Source: Symbiodinium kawagutii (Eukaryota > Sar > Dinophyceae > Suessiales > Symbiodiniaceae). From it: a stretch of 64,000 bases of DNA. The notes under the pieces were generated by a model, which worked only from the letters and a program-made list of their open reading frames with translations, had not been told where the DNA came from and ran no database searches. A program made the position numbers and the translations under genes. The number at the start of each line of letters is the position of its first letter. The first letter of the stretch is position 1. Below are positions 30,560 through 41,000 of the stretch, in pieces. The DNA lies in contig VSDK01013385.1 of assembly GCA_009767595.1 (NCBI GenBank), positions 179,825-243,824 of the forward strand, read 5' to 3'.

Positions 30560-30700
30560 TCTCAATGGCAGGGGCCAAGCCCCGCTTGGGGCGCCGCTGT
30601 TCCTTGCCAGTCGCGTGACGGCGGATCTGCGAATTTTTCAGCTGTGCTTGGCTGCGTCGAGAATTTTGAGCGAATTGTTGGTCCTACATGACAAGCAAGG
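30560..30700 (-). CDS. exon candidate, unknown protein
   Basis: Minus frames FSTQPSTAEKFADPP (then SRDWQGTAAPQAG) and RRHATGKEQRRPKR (then GLAPAIESTERWL) are both open. The long plus frame covers the same bases with a hydrophobic composition. Confidence 0.35.
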
Positions 30701-30864
30701 ATGATATCTTTGCAACAAACGAATAGCGAATTCATTGACTATAAGATTAATCCTCAACAAACAACAATATGCAACAATTTCATTCTCAAAACATGTGCGT
30801 ATTGGACACCCAACTAACCAGTGTTCTTGAGATCCCAAACAGAATCAACCATAGAATCAAAAAG

Positions 30865-30955
30865 CTGGAAAGGGGCATCAGGAGGACGTCTGGGGAAATA
30901 GCGCCGCTCTGAATCATTTTTGATCGGTGTTCGGTTGGCTTCGAAGTAGGGTTAC
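30865..30955 (-). CDS. exon candidate, unknown protein
   Basis: Minus frame NPTSKPTEHRSKMI, then QSGAISPDVLLMPL. MITE B lies about 30 bp upstream. Confidence 0.4.
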
Positions 30956-30987
30956 CTTGGTCCTTGGTGGATTTATTGGTGGATGTG

Positions 30988-31085
30988 GGGGTTTCTCAAT
31001 GTAGGGAGCCCGAAATATGGGTGGTTTAGTACGACAAGAATTAAATGTTGAATGATTTGGGGGTCCCCTATTTTGAGACACCACC
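30988..31085 (-). mobile_element. MITE family B copy, reverse orientation
   Basis: GGGGTTTCTCAATGTAGGGA at the left, CCCCTATTTTGAGACACCACC at the right; core GAATGATTTGGGGG. Confidence 0.8.
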
Positions 31086-31315
31086 ATGCAGTTGTTTGCA
31101 AATCTCTGTTTCTTGTCACCATTTGTCACCTCTTCTCGATGAAATGAATTAGCCATGATTACCCACAGGCACGCCCTAGTGGGGCGAGTTGGTAAAGCAA
31201 TGCCAAAACTACAATCACATGTTGCATGAACCAACCCATCATATCGGTAGCTGCTTATTTGTCATCATGCATCCTCCACATTTGTATAATATGGATACAT
31301 GTGTGCACGTGCAGG

Positions 31316-31489
31316 TGAAGAATTTATAAATCTGCTACAATTCGATTCAGCTATGTCCCACATGGCTGGACTGGCGGATAAAAAGTATCATTTTCTAACA
31401 TCCATTCTATACACACATGAAGTCCTCGCTACGCTGGACTTGTGTGGCTCCAGTGTGAAAGATTGTGAAAGAATAGGTTTCAAAATATA
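31316..31489 (+). CDS. plus-strand exon candidate
   Basis: After an ACGTGCAG acceptor the plus frame reads EEFINLLQFDSAMS, then HMAGLADKKYHFLT and VLATLDLCGSSVKD. More protein-like than any minus frame here, but AT-rich in codon third positions, unlike the minus-strand islands. Confidence 0.33.
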
Positions 31490-31514
31490 AGAAATCATAA
31501 GAAATCAGTGTTTG

Positions 31515-31612
31515 GATGTTTCTTCAACTACGGGTACCCCCAAAATGGTTGGTGTACTACTATAGATGGTTAATATCGGATGAATTGGAGGGGTCCCCTG
31601 TTTTGAGAAACC
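31515..31612 (-). mobile_element. MITE family B copy, reverse orientation
   Basis: GGATGTTTCTTCAACTACGG at the left and CCCCTGTTTTGAGAAACCATC at the right. Confidence 0.7.
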
Positions 31613-31874
31613 ATCATTGCCCCCTTCAATCTGCATTTGAGGGACTTCGCGGTTTCACACCATCTACCCGGCTCTAGAGAATATCGTAACGACAAGACCC
31701 ACATATATCTATAGAATGGGAACTCAATACTGTATTCATAAATCAACCCAGTTTACCTTAAATAGCTGGTGATGTATCCCAAATATGGGTCGTTTACTGT
31801 ATTAACATGAACCCAACATAATAACAATAATGATAACAATGATAATGAAAATACTAAGTATGTATATTCCAGGT

Positions 31875-31965
31875 CTAATCAAACGTCCTGGCTTCAGCCG
31901 TTGCTACAGCCACGCAACAGTTGAAAGCACTGACAGTTTCAGCTGCTGCTCCCTGCGGCCGGGGA
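31875..31965 (-). CDS. exon candidate, unknown protein
   Basis: Minus frame SPRPQGAAAETVSAF then NCCVAVATAEARTFD before a stop. GC-rich, Ala-rich island. Confidence 0.4.
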
Positions 31966-32009
31966 CTTGGGTCGGTTGAGATTATAAGATGGATGTCTGA
32001 ATAAACAAA

Positions 32010-32157
32010 TGGTTGGCGGTTGTAAGCAACGATTCCAAACCAACCGTTGGTTGATCCCAAAAATAATTGATTGACAAATCATGTTTTTTCATCCAAGAAT
32101 AGTCAATCAACCAACCATTCCAAATGTTGGAGGAAAAAACATGCTTACAACCAGCCA
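32010..32157 (+). mobile_element. divergent, enlarged MITE family A copy
   Basis: Ends TGGTTGGCGGTTGTAAGCA and TGCTTACAACCAGCCA form inverted repeats; the core contains AACCAACC twice, with a TTGATTGACAAATCATG insert. Confidence 0.6.
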
Positions 32158-32296
32158 CATAAGCAACAAATGGCGGCATATAGCGAACCATCCAACTGAC
32201 CAAACAAACAAAACAAAGCAAGCATCAATCACATTGGCAAAACATAGTGCATTCCTGGTGCACTTTTCACATGGCAAATGAAGCTTGTCATTACCT

Positions 32297-32345
32297 GCAG
32301 TCGATCGGCCCAACTGATTCATGATTCTTGCGGGTTGCCATCCCT
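32297..32345 (-). CDS. micro-exon candidate
   Basis: About 49 bp between a CATCAG acceptor and a CTGCAG donor followed by GTAATGA; frame GWQPARIMNQLGRST. Supported only by the paired splice-like sites. Confidence 0.3.
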
Positions 32346-32577
32346 GATGAGTCAACCACATAGCAGCTTTTTTGATCGAGCTAGGCTACCATTTGGACAA
32401 CCAGCACCCCTGGTCTTGATACCGCTCCTCTTTTAAGATACTGTACCGCTTTCATGGCTCCAAATTGCACGCTCCCTCCCAACAGTCAAGCAATTACTTT
32501 GTTGGTACTTGCTGCTTATTTACTGGTGGACATTGCCGGTATTGTCGGTTCTGTTGCTTAACAAAGATTAGCTTTTT

Positions 32578-32668
32578 GGGGGCTCCTCCAAATCGGGTGG
32601 TTGGTTTATTACTATCAATCGTTAACACCTAAATGATTTACGGGTACCCCTATGGCTTGAGAACCCCC
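32578..32668 (-). mobile_element. MITE family B copy, reverse orientation, decayed
   Basis: GGGGGCTCCTCCAAATCGGG at the left and CCCCTATGGCTTGAGAACC at the right; core TTATTACTATCAATCGTTAAC. Confidence 0.6.
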
Positions 32669-32694
32669 CCTTTGTTGTGAATGTCTGCTGTTAC

Positions 32695-32772
32695 ATGTCA
32701 CTGTTGCTGCCAATGATGAACTCCATCTTCATCACTGTCAGGCAGCCTGTTGGCTCCAACTAGATTCGCAGT
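32695..32772 (-). CDS. small exon candidate
   Basis: Minus frame ANLVGANRLPDSDED then GVHHWQQQ before TGA. Confidence 0.38.
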
Positions 32773-32859
32773 CTTAAAACTTCAATGCTGTAGAGCTCAG
32801 GTTACCCCAAAGAATAGGGGATATACCAACCTTGGGTGGTGATGGTTAGTGAAGAGTAT

Positions 32860-33150
32860 CCCATTCTTTTGAATGCTTTCTTGGTGTTGGAAGGGGTGGG
32901 ATGGTGTTTATAGCCTCTTGACTCGATGGTTTCCTCTGTAGCGACTTCAGAGAGGCACAGTGGTTGATGGCCCTCAACCAGGATCTCCCAAAGTTTGGCG
33001 ACTGCAAAAAGACAGGATTTGCCCCTGACAACATGCGACTCCCATGGCGATTTGCGACCACGGCTCCATTGCCTTGGTGTCTCATGCGACCACAGGTCTG
33101 GGGAGCAACCTGTGGCTGGGCCGATCAAGTTGGTGCTGGTAATCAATGGT
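32860..33150 (-). CDS. probable exon(s), unknown protein
   Basis: A 123-codon minus frame. Its protein-like core reads CSPDLWSHETPRQW, then RGKSCLFAVAKLWE, ILVEGHQPLCLSEVA and TEETIESRGYKHHP, then a basic KKAFKRMGYSS. It may be one exon or two joined in phase. A 'ggggatataccaac' motif lies just downstream. Confidence 0.52.
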
Positions 33151-33154
33151 AGCG

Positions 33155-33645
33155 ACCATATGGGTAGTAACAAACATGGTAGTAATCACTGGTGGTAACA
33201 AAAAAGCTGATGGTAATAACAATGGTCATAGTATTTCGTAGTTTAGTAACAACGGGAACAGTACTAGTAACAAGATGGTAATCAATGGTAGTAACAAAAT
33301 AGCTGATATTTACTATTGACCAAGGATCATGGGAATCAGGATCATAATTTCATTGATAGTTCATGGAAAATAGAGATCAAAAATAAACTGGTGAATAGTG
33401 TTCATTATTGAATAATAGATATTAACAATGATAAACCGTATGGGGACTGTCAAGGAACTGGTTTAATTAATGATGGTTGACTATGGTTAATAGTGCTTAA
33501 CAAACTGATTGAACAATTATTAAAGTTGTTGATCTTGAATCTTGATGAATGGTTATTGATGATGGTTGATTAGCACAAGATAAAGTACTGAAGGGATGAA
33601 AACCGTCAATTCACAGATCAGACTCCAAACATCAACCATACTGGG
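33155..33645. other. TGGTTA-type low complexity
   Basis: GGTAGTAACAA and GATGGTTGATTA words in one polarity; no frame supported. Confidence 0.5.
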
Positions 33646-33649
33646 TACG

Positions 33650-33770
33650 TCTCAGTGCTGATCGTTGATCGTCGGAAAACTGCTGGGTTCCCCTCTGCCA
33701 ACGATTCATCAATGGTCACCTCGAAACCGAAGAGCATTCGCAGGGTACACCACGAATTCGGACACCCTCA
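33650..33770 (-). CDS. probable exon, unknown protein
   Basis: Minus frame WCTLRMLFGFEVTI, then DESLAEGNPAVFRR and STISTE. The other minus frames meet stops, so the frame is secure if this is coding. Confidence 0.5.
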
Positions 33771-34094
33771 TATCCACGATGCGGTGGTAAAGAATCTATC
33801 TGTAGATAGCCGTGGTATATAGAGACACCTCTATACATATATTCGATCATGGAACAATCATGACGTGGCCGATGATCAAATAGACACTAGTGAAAAAGGG
33901 ATAAAGCAAACTGAACACGAAAAATTGTCCCTCAAACTAACGAGTCATATTCTGACACTCAGAAAACCAAACGAGTCACCAGGATGCAAGCTACCAAAGA
34001 TAACCACAACATATCCATATTGGCATTCAGGAGTATTTATTAAGATGAGCAAACCGGAAAAAAAAACCAATGGGATCCTGTTTGATGATTTGGC

Positions 34095-34190
34095 CATCAG
34101 TCATGGGCCCCTCTGGAAACCCTTGGGAACGTCCCAAGGATGCACAGAATGACCTTTGCGGGCACCAAAGACAAGGTGGTGATGTTGATA
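34095..34190 (-). CDS. exon candidate, hydrophobic
   Basis: Minus frame ITTLSLVPAKVILC then ILGTFPRVSRGAHD; could be part of a membrane segment. A second minus frame (SFCASLGRSQGFPEG) is open. A family A element begins 20 bp upstream. Confidence 0.4.
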
Positions 34191-34209
34191 ATCAGTATGT
34201 ACTGGTTCA

Positions 34210-34315
34210 CTGGTTGGTAGTTTCAACCCCTATGCAAAAAATATCACTTAACAGGTAACCAACCAACCATTTGTTAGTACTGGGGAAAATAAAATCGTCT
34301 AAAACCACCGACCAG
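34210..34315 (+). mobile_element. MITE family A copy with TTCA target duplication
   Basis: CTGGTTGGTAGTTTCAACC at the left, CTAAAACCACCGACCAG at the right; TTCA directly on both flanks. Confidence 0.8.
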
Positions 34316-34695
34316 TTCAACTCTTGTTGGGAAGTGCAAGTTGTGTGACTCCAGCCCTACTACGGCCATCCATCGATCCACTTGAAGTATCTTGTTTCCA
34401 CAATAGCGCGAAATAGTGCAGACTCCCCGGTGTAGATAGACGAAGTGATCAATGGATCTCTGACACCCATATATGAGCGTGGTGCTTACTATGAAACACT
34501 TTGCCTCTGCATGCCCTTGCCAGATTTTGCGAACATTATAAGGTTCGATGGATGTTTGGGGTACAAATTGCTATGGCTGTTCTGCGAAGATAAAACCTGA
34601 GTGTAAACAAGTGACATGATGAACATTGACGAACCAATCCACGAAGCAGCCAACCAACCGACCAGTGAAAACCCACCACTTGGATCTGGGCGCAC

Positions 34696-34740
34696 CTCTG
34701 TTGAGCTGAAATTGCTGGCGTTGCCTGCGCCCGCTCTCAG
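34696..34740 (-). CDS. micro-exon candidate
   Basis: Forty-five bases, LRAGAGNASNFSSTE, between an ACTTGCAG acceptor and an ACAGAG donor followed by GTGCGC. The open frame continues beyond the donor, so the exon could be longer. Confidence 0.38.
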
Positions 34741-34744
34741 CTGC

Positions 34745-35530
34745 AAGTAGACACTCCAACGAGGAACATCACACGCTGGGCGTTTTCAACATGTGAGGGC
34801 TAGGCTTGGAACATGTGAGGACACGGTGCTTGATGATGGGAGTAGCCAGCTGAATAGCCAGCAGATTCCACACCAAGCCTAGCTTCCACTGGTTGGACAT
34901 TCTTGAGCAACAGTCATGTTAGCCTTGGACAATATGAGTGCAGTATCACTGTTTGGACATCCTTTGGGAACTACTTTCAGTGGCACTTCCTTTGGAAATA
35001 TTCAAACGGGTTTGGTAGACATTAAGTGAACTTGCAACAAGGCGTATGACGCGTATGCGCGGAGTCCCATCGTAAACACGGTAGCCTACCCATCTCGAGA
35101 TCACCAATTCGATTACGGAGGTTGAAACCCACCAAGCAGTTCAGCTGCCATCAACAAATGAACCGTAGGTTTATTGATTTGGAGACTTCCATTTCAGTAG
35201 AAAACCAGAGCTTGTTTGGTTAACACTAATTACTATGGACCTCACCTCACCTATCATCAAGATGTTTTGTTTACCATCAATAATCGCTATCACTATCAGC
35301 CATTCTTGGCCATGATTCATCCAAAAACAAACATCGTGATCGTATAAGTGTTGTTGACAAGCACCAAGCAGCAACCAGCAACTATCAACCGCTAACAGCC
35401 ATCAGTGGCCATCTATGAACCATCTATCAAATAATTGACCATAACCATGAGTTGAATATCTTAACCAATAGTGACCATCTGTTAACCATATATATTCTAT
35501 ATCTAAACATTCGCCATTTATCGCCCATCA
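34745..35530. other. non-coding stretch
   Basis: AT-rich; a few TTGGACAT-type direct repeats (34880-34970). No coding frame supported. Confidence 0.4.
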
Positions 35531-35534
35531 ACTG

Positions 35535-35620
35535 TACCTTTCTACCCTTGTCCATGGTCGGCGCCTGCACTGCAGGATACGCTGGCGACCTCACAGCATC
35601 GCCGGCGTCAGGAAGGTGTC
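35535..35620 (-). CDS. probable exon, unknown protein
   Basis: After a perfect TTTTTTCAG acceptor the minus frame reads GHLPDAGDAVRSPA then YPAVQAPTMDKGRK, Pro/Ala-rich. Downstream end not defined. Confidence 0.5.
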
Positions 35621-35639
35621 CTGAAAAAACCATCCAATA

Positions 35640-36270
35640 ACAAATTCTCGGCTATTTTTGATGCTACTGTTGTAGCTGTTATAGGGGTTATAGCATATCA
35701 TAGCAGCTGTTATAGCCGGGTTATAGCTTGATGCTATCAAAAAGCATCGAATACCTATCTATACGGGTTATAGCCATAGCAGCCACTATAAACGTTCAAG
35801 TTACAGCTGTTTTTAATACAGCTGTTTATTAAACAAATGTCTTTTTATACACGGGTTATAACATCAACATGTTATAACCATGAGTGATGTGTGTCAGCTA
35901 TCTATACGCTTGTGCGCACACACACACATATAAATAATCACACACACACTTATTCCTCATCCCTCTATGTATACCACGTAAGTGTATGTGTTGTGTCTTA
36001 CATGCGTACAAGTATCTATATACAGTGTGTACACATACATGTAAGTATACATACAGACATACTACATATGCATGAATGTGTATGCTTGGAACTAGATGTC
36101 CAAGCACGTAAACGCAAATACATATTTGTGTCCAGTGACTAAATAATATGGATATTCATATTGCATACTTGATTTGCTTAAGGCTGACACCAGTAGTAAA
36201 TCCAAGATCTTTATTGGATACAGTAGAATTACGGTCAAACGCTGTCGTTTGCCCGGACCCGAACAAATCC
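35640..36270. other. low-complexity stretch
   Basis: GGTTATAGC and AGCTGTTATAG words (35650-35830), then CA/TA microsatellites (35920-36080). No supported frame. Confidence 0.5.
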
Positions 36271-36323
<53 letters not shown>

Positions 36324-36327
36324 GTCA
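36271..36327 (+). repeat. (CAT)n microsatellite
   Basis: About 18 CAT units immediately before the telomere-like array. Confidence 0.95.
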
Positions 36328-36330
36328 TCC

Positions 36331-36409
36331 AAAACCCTAAACCCTAACCCAAAACCCTAAAACCCTAAACCCTGAAACCCTAACCCCTAAAAACCCTAAA
36401 AAACCCTAT
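36331..36409 (+). repeat. interstitial telomere-like array, CCCTAAA type
   Basis: About ten CCCTAA(A)n units, degenerate (CCCTAAAA, CCCTGAAA, CCCTAACCC). TTTAGGG is the telomere repeat reported for dinoflagellates and plants; here it is internal and irregular. Confidence 0.85.
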
Positions 36410-36639
36410 ATGACAGTGCATTATTGGGCAATCGACGGTGTCTGCTCGTAGAATTAGCTACTTCCACAACATTGGCATTTTTCAAATGGGAGGTTGCCGG
36501 CCAAAACCATCTGTCCGAACAAAGCAATCCCTGGAATAAGTTACACAGAGCAATTCCCAGATTGGATGACAATCACAACTTTATCTTAATTTCTTATTCG
36601 CCGTATAGATCCAGGTGGGAAAACAATTATCACAGCCAA

Positions 36640-36930
36640 GCATTGAACAAACCAACCAACCAACCAATCATTGACAAACATGGACCGTCAAACATTCGGA
36701 ATGCAAACCCATCTCGACAAGGCCTGTCGAAGCCTTGCCGAAACATCCCCGTCGCATCGCTCATGCCATAGGGTACCAGTGTGGGACGACAAATTGCACA
36801 TGATGGCACACAAATCGTAGGAAACCATGCAACTTGGATGATGCATACGAGGGGAACACCAGAAACTGCTCCTCTTTGTTCAACATCCAATACCTTCAGT
36901 GGCCATTCAGAGTCGTTGTCAACCATCTTG
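36640..36930 (-). CDS. exon candidate(s), unknown protein
   Basis: Minus frame of 98 codons: WPLKVLDVEQRGAV, SGVPLVCIIQVAWF, then SDATGMFRQGFDRPC. Its last part, GWLVGLFN, falls in a CCAACCAACC tract and is unlikely to be coding. Confidence 0.38.
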
Positions 36931-37154
36931 AAGTCTTGAACCGGTATGAATCACTATCAATGAGCATATCCATCATTGAGGATCCTTCACCAACATTCAG
37001 GGTGGCGTGATAATTATTCGCATTGTTTTTCCACTGGTTTAGTGGAATGATTTAACCACCACTTTACCACTTTTAAGACTTTCCTGTAAACTTTTCCATC
37101 TACCGTTTCTATACTACAGATTTTTCCGGTAGATCTTTTTATTCACATAATCAC

Positions 37155-37248
37155 CTGGTTGGTGGTTTCAATTCCTATGAAAAATATTAGACCCAACCAA
37201 ACGTTTCAGGTACGGAAAATGGAACATGTCAATCAAACCACCGGCCAG
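37155..37248 (+). mobile_element. MITE family A copy
   Basis: CTGGTTGGTGGTTTCAATTCC at the left (shared ends), TCAAACCACCGGCCAG at the right. Confidence 0.8.
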
Positions 37249-37382
37249 ATGCTAACCCACCAAGTTATGGAGAACCTATGAGAACCTTAGCCATGACTAA
37301 CCTATGGAACCTATGGATAACCTATGCTAACCTTAGCAAACCTCAGCTAGCCTTAGCTACGAACGCTGGTCGCACGACTTGC

Positions 37383-37495
37383 CAACTGACACCAGGGACA
37401 CCACCGACCTTGGATCCCCTGACGGTCTCGCCACCCATGCGGCCATCGCGGCGGCAGACACCATGGCTGGTGCTACAAAGGAAGGGCCGGAGGCC
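37383..37495 (-). CDS. probable internal exon with GC donor
   Basis: One hundred and thirteen bases between CTGCCCTCAG and CAGTTG followed by GCAAGTC, the non-canonical GC donor. Reads SGPSFVAPAMVSAAA, then MAAWVARPSGDPRS and VVSLVSVG, with very GC-rich third positions. Small-residue-rich; family unknown. Confidence 0.58.
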
Positions 37496-37499
37496 TGAG

Positions 37500-38250
37500 G
37501 GCAGCTCAAATGGGCATTGCTTACCATGGTTGGTTCAGTTGTTGGTGAAGTGATTGTTACAACAACCAGATTGGCTAAGTGGTTGGTTAAGTGATTGGAT
37601 GGTCACTAGTTTAACCAACAACTTAACCAATAACTAATGGAGCCAACCATCGTGACTTTTCTCCTGATCTTATCGTACTAGTAACAACTCACTAGTAAGC
37701 TGTTGGTTCAGTCATTGTTACTGGTAGCCTTTTGGTAGACTAGTGGTGATGGTCAGTTGAAGGTTCGCTCATGGTAAAGAAGTGGTTGATGATGGTTACT
37801 GCTAAGTTGCTTAAAAAATGGTTGCTGTTTTGTGGACTGGTGGTTAATGAATGGTGAACAAAGGTAAATTAGTGGTTAACTGGTTGATAATGGTTAACTA
37901 ATGATCAGTTATGCTTAACAATGAACAATTGCCTATGAGATGGTTACCATCATATCTTATAGTTGCTCCTGCGATGCCTCATAAACGTTGTTAAAAAATG
38001 TTACTACGCGATCCAGTGTCATCAATGATCAAAAACACCCGCATGTTGATCCCAGCAGTGCAGCGGAGGTTCCATTATCTGATCAGCAATCATAATCTCA
38101 TCCCAGATCCAATGCTCCATGTTCAGGACATGAAGTAATGGTTGATCATGGGAAATCCTTGATCATTGATACAGGATCTCAACAATGCCCCTTTAACTAA
38201 TGATGATCAATGATGGTCAATAATGGTTGATAAGATGCTTTCTCACTCAG
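37500..38250. other. TGGTTA-type low complexity
   Basis: GGTTGGTTAAGTGATTGG and GGTTAACTAATG words in one polarity; no supported frame. Confidence 0.5.
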
Positions 38251-38499
38251 ACTCACTTTTTGGACATTCGAATCCCCAAATCATCCGAGTACTCCCGCCA
38301 ACCACGTTGAGTTGTGCGACCTGATTGGTGCCACCATGTAACCATCATTCCCTCATGGACTGATCCATGGCTACCATTTTGAATCTGGGAATGGCTAAGC
38401 TTTGGAGCCAACCACGGATTACAACCAACCTGAACCAACTAAACTCCATACCAAACATGACAATTTCGAACGACAAACCACTCCATTTTTTGCGGTGCA

Positions 38500-38655
38500 T
38501 TTTTTCGAGGAAGCAAGCCACTTCCCAGCTCAAAGTCAGGTCGCTGGTGCCCCCCCGCGAGGCCTGCAGTGGCTGCGCTATTCGCGGTGGACCTGGCGAT
38601 TCGCGGTGCGGAGACGCACCACGGCTGTCCAGTCGCGCCCCAACGCGAGGGAAAC
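38500..38655 (-). CDS. probable exon, unknown protein
   Basis: Minus frame GATGQPWCVSAPRIA, then RSTANSAATAGLAGG and DFELGSGLLPRKN. A second minus frame of 110 codons and two plus frames overlap; this one has the most natural composition. Confidence 0.42.
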
Positions 38656-39064
38656 ACCACGCATGGCGTGGGGGCAATATAACTTGGATCCAGAAATACG
38701 GGAGAATATGGCCATAGATATTGGGAAATCCATATATTTCAGGATCATTGAACCTATATCATGTTGGTTTTGAACATTCCGTGCTGCTACACCTACAACT
38801 CAACGGGGTCTATGGGGTTGGCCAAAAGCACACTTCACACGATAGCGGTATAACACACAACTAGTACTTCAATATATACCGGCGATGGGATTCATGAACA
38901 CTCCTGTTACCAACAATGAATGTGATGCAATCAAGACTGAGGCACTAGTAATGGGGGTAGAACCAGGGAGAAACTTGGCTATACTGTTTTCAAAACATGA
39001 TGGGATTGAACGGTGAACACCCACTTCATCTACAGTCTGGTAAAATAACCTGGAAACCAAAATC

Positions 39065-39262
39065 TCCATTTCTTGAGAGGGCAATCATCTATAAATGGTG
39101 CATGTTCCACTTCCAGACTTTTTTCTGAGAGTGCAAGTGGATATATCCAATCCTTCACAGATTGGGCAACAAACATTGCACTGGGCCCTGTTGTGGTTGG
39201 GTTGCCCGTTGCGCGTGCTCCCAAATCATATTGCTGATCGGTCCACAACATTTGTAAATGCT
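39065..39262 (-). CDS. probable exon, unknown protein
   Basis: Minus frame MLWTDQQYDLGARA, then TGNPTTTGPSAMFVA, QSVKDWIYPLALSE and SLEVEHAPFIDDCP. Open for about 65 codons with good composition, while the plus frame is hydrophobic and less balanced. Confidence 0.52.
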
Positions 39263-39355
39263 TTGCAAAATAAATAGAACATAGAACACATAAAGCATAT
39301 ATCAATGTATATGTATGTAAATGTTTATATGTGTAAATACGAGCAGTAACTGTAT

Positions 39356-39601
39356 ATGTCTATGCAAATTCATATGTTTGACTTTACCACCGGCTATAAT
39401 TTGACAACATGTGTTACGGCGATCTGTAAATGCATATATGCATGTAGACAGAGTACTGATCAGCAGTGGGAATTCAACGAGCTGGATGAACATCGACTTC
39501 TTGCATGCCTTGCAACAGCTACGCAGTCAGCACTTGTGCTGTTTTCATTCTGGATTCTATCATCTGTAATTCAATTGAATTCAGATAGATTGGCACAATG
39601 A
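39356..39601 (+). CDS. weak plus-strand exon candidate
   Basis: The last 45 codons read EFNELDEHRLLACLA then ALVLFSFWILSSVI, after a GATCAG acceptor-like site at 39460. AT-rich third positions and no donor found. Confidence 0.25.
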   Translation: MSMQIHMFDFTTGYNLTTCVTAICKCIYACRQSTDQQWEFNELDEHRLLACLATATQSALVLFSFWILSSVIQLNSDRLAQ

Positions 39602-39699
39602 CATCCGACTACTTGTCGGATACGGCTTGGTTTGTTTTTTTCAATCACTTGCTGTCTCTGCTTAAAATCCAAAAATACTTGGCTTCCCTGATCTCTACA

Positions 39700-39800
39700 G
39701 CCACATCATGGCTGGTGCACCAAAAATTTGGTCAACTCTTTCAGGCCGCGTCCATCGATCGTGGCCCCTGGCACCCAAAAAATTATCCAAGCCGTCTGAT
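39700..39800 (-). CDS. exon candidate, unknown protein
   Basis: Minus frame NFLGARGHDRWTRP then ERVDQIFGAPAMMW before a stop. A plus frame of 81 codons overlaps. Confidence 0.33.
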
Positions 39801-39844
39801 CGTCGCAGTAAGGAAACCATCAATTATATGGGATAGGTCATGAA

Positions 39845-40200
39845 TAGCCCGATTGAATCTATTAACAAACCTCAGACGGGAGTTCTAGAACCTACTGTAC
39901 ATGTGTAGTGGTATTTCGGCCGGTTCGATTCCACCAAAGCGAAGTCATCCATGCACTTATGATAGATACTTTAATCATTCAATGACTAAATCATTTTTGA
40001 TAAATAAACATACATATATATATATATATAACAAGTATATATGTAAACAAAATTCACATCAACATATCAACATATTCAAACATCATATATATATATACAA
40101 ATTATATATACAATTATCTATATATACAACTATATATATCATTCAGCTATCATATATTCATATATGTGTCTGTGTCATCCGACATCGAAGCATGCTTAAA
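39845..40200. other. TA-rich microsatellite region
   Basis: (TA)n and ATATAC tracts from about 40010 to 40165; frames through it are artefacts of the repeat. Confidence 0.6.
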
Positions 40201-40202
40201 AC

Positions 40203-40330
40203 GCGCACCATGATAGCTGGGCACCGCCATGACCTGGGCGCAGGGGGAAGGCGCCGGGGGACACCCGGTGCCCGGGGCGTTGTTCGGTAGGATGCCATGA
40301 ACTCATGGGTGGCGAGCCGGCGGATCTGAC
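40203..40330 (-). CDS. exon candidate in a very GC-rich island
   Basis: All three minus frames are open: RRLATHEFMASYRTT, SPPMSSWHPTEQRPG and ILPNNAPGTGCPPAP. Coding is likely, but the frame cannot be chosen. Confidence 0.35.
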
Positions 40331-40334
40331 GATG

Positions 40335-41000
40335 ACACCAAGATGATGGACTGACTTTTAATGTTTGGTGAACATTGGTGAACTTAAATTCAATCTTGAA
40401 TCGTTTGATGGTTTTTTTGTTCATTCTAATGATTGTTGAATTTGATGATTAGTGATCATGGTTGATATTGGTGTCAATCATTAAGTTGACTGACTGACTG
40501 TGAATTGGTGTCATCAAGTTGATTGGTGAATTGGTGTTAATCTGCTTGATGACCTTTAGTGACTGACTTTAAGTGGTGTTGATCGAATGATTAGGTCAAC
40601 TTAGATGATGGATTGTTGATTAAACAACACATTAGTAACCAGGGTTCACAAACTAAACGTTGATAACCGTCATCCACGCATCCAGGTTAAGCATTGCTAG
40701 CAAGTATCAACCAGCATCAACAATCATTCAAACATCCGTACAAAATCATTGACCATGCATTGAACATTATTTGCGATCATTTAGCATCGATAAGCATCAT
40801 TAACAACCAGCATTGCTGAGATCCCAACATTCTGGTGGATTACCAACCTCACGTGCTTAAGTGATACGGCAACCGACAGACTAGCCATCCATGGTCACGG
40901 TCACTATCACACATGATTGCCATTAGTAAACACTATGAACATCTTTTTGCCATGATCAGCCACATTTCTTTAAACACAAATCTGACAAGTAGTGGCTATT
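40335..41000. other. low-complexity stretch, polarity switch
   Basis: TTGGTG/TTGATG words to about 40620, then ACCATCAT/AACCAGCAT words from about 40680, i.e. a change of polarity. No frame supported. Confidence 0.45.

Noticed and set aside
30192..30704. 170-codon plus frame, one of the longest in the window
   Set aside because: The minus strand offers better-balanced peptides in two separate islands, in line with neighbours. Not excluded, but I would not call it a gene without transcript evidence.
35891..36142. Overlapping frames rich in His/Tyr/Val on both strands near 36 kb
   Set aside because: They translate CA/TA microsatellites and have no protein-like composition or splice context.
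39919..39931. GGTTCGATTCC, an exact tRNA B-box-like sequence on the plus strand
   Set aside because: The flanking bases do not form a T stem, and no D arm, anticodon arm or acceptor stem can be drawn upstream.
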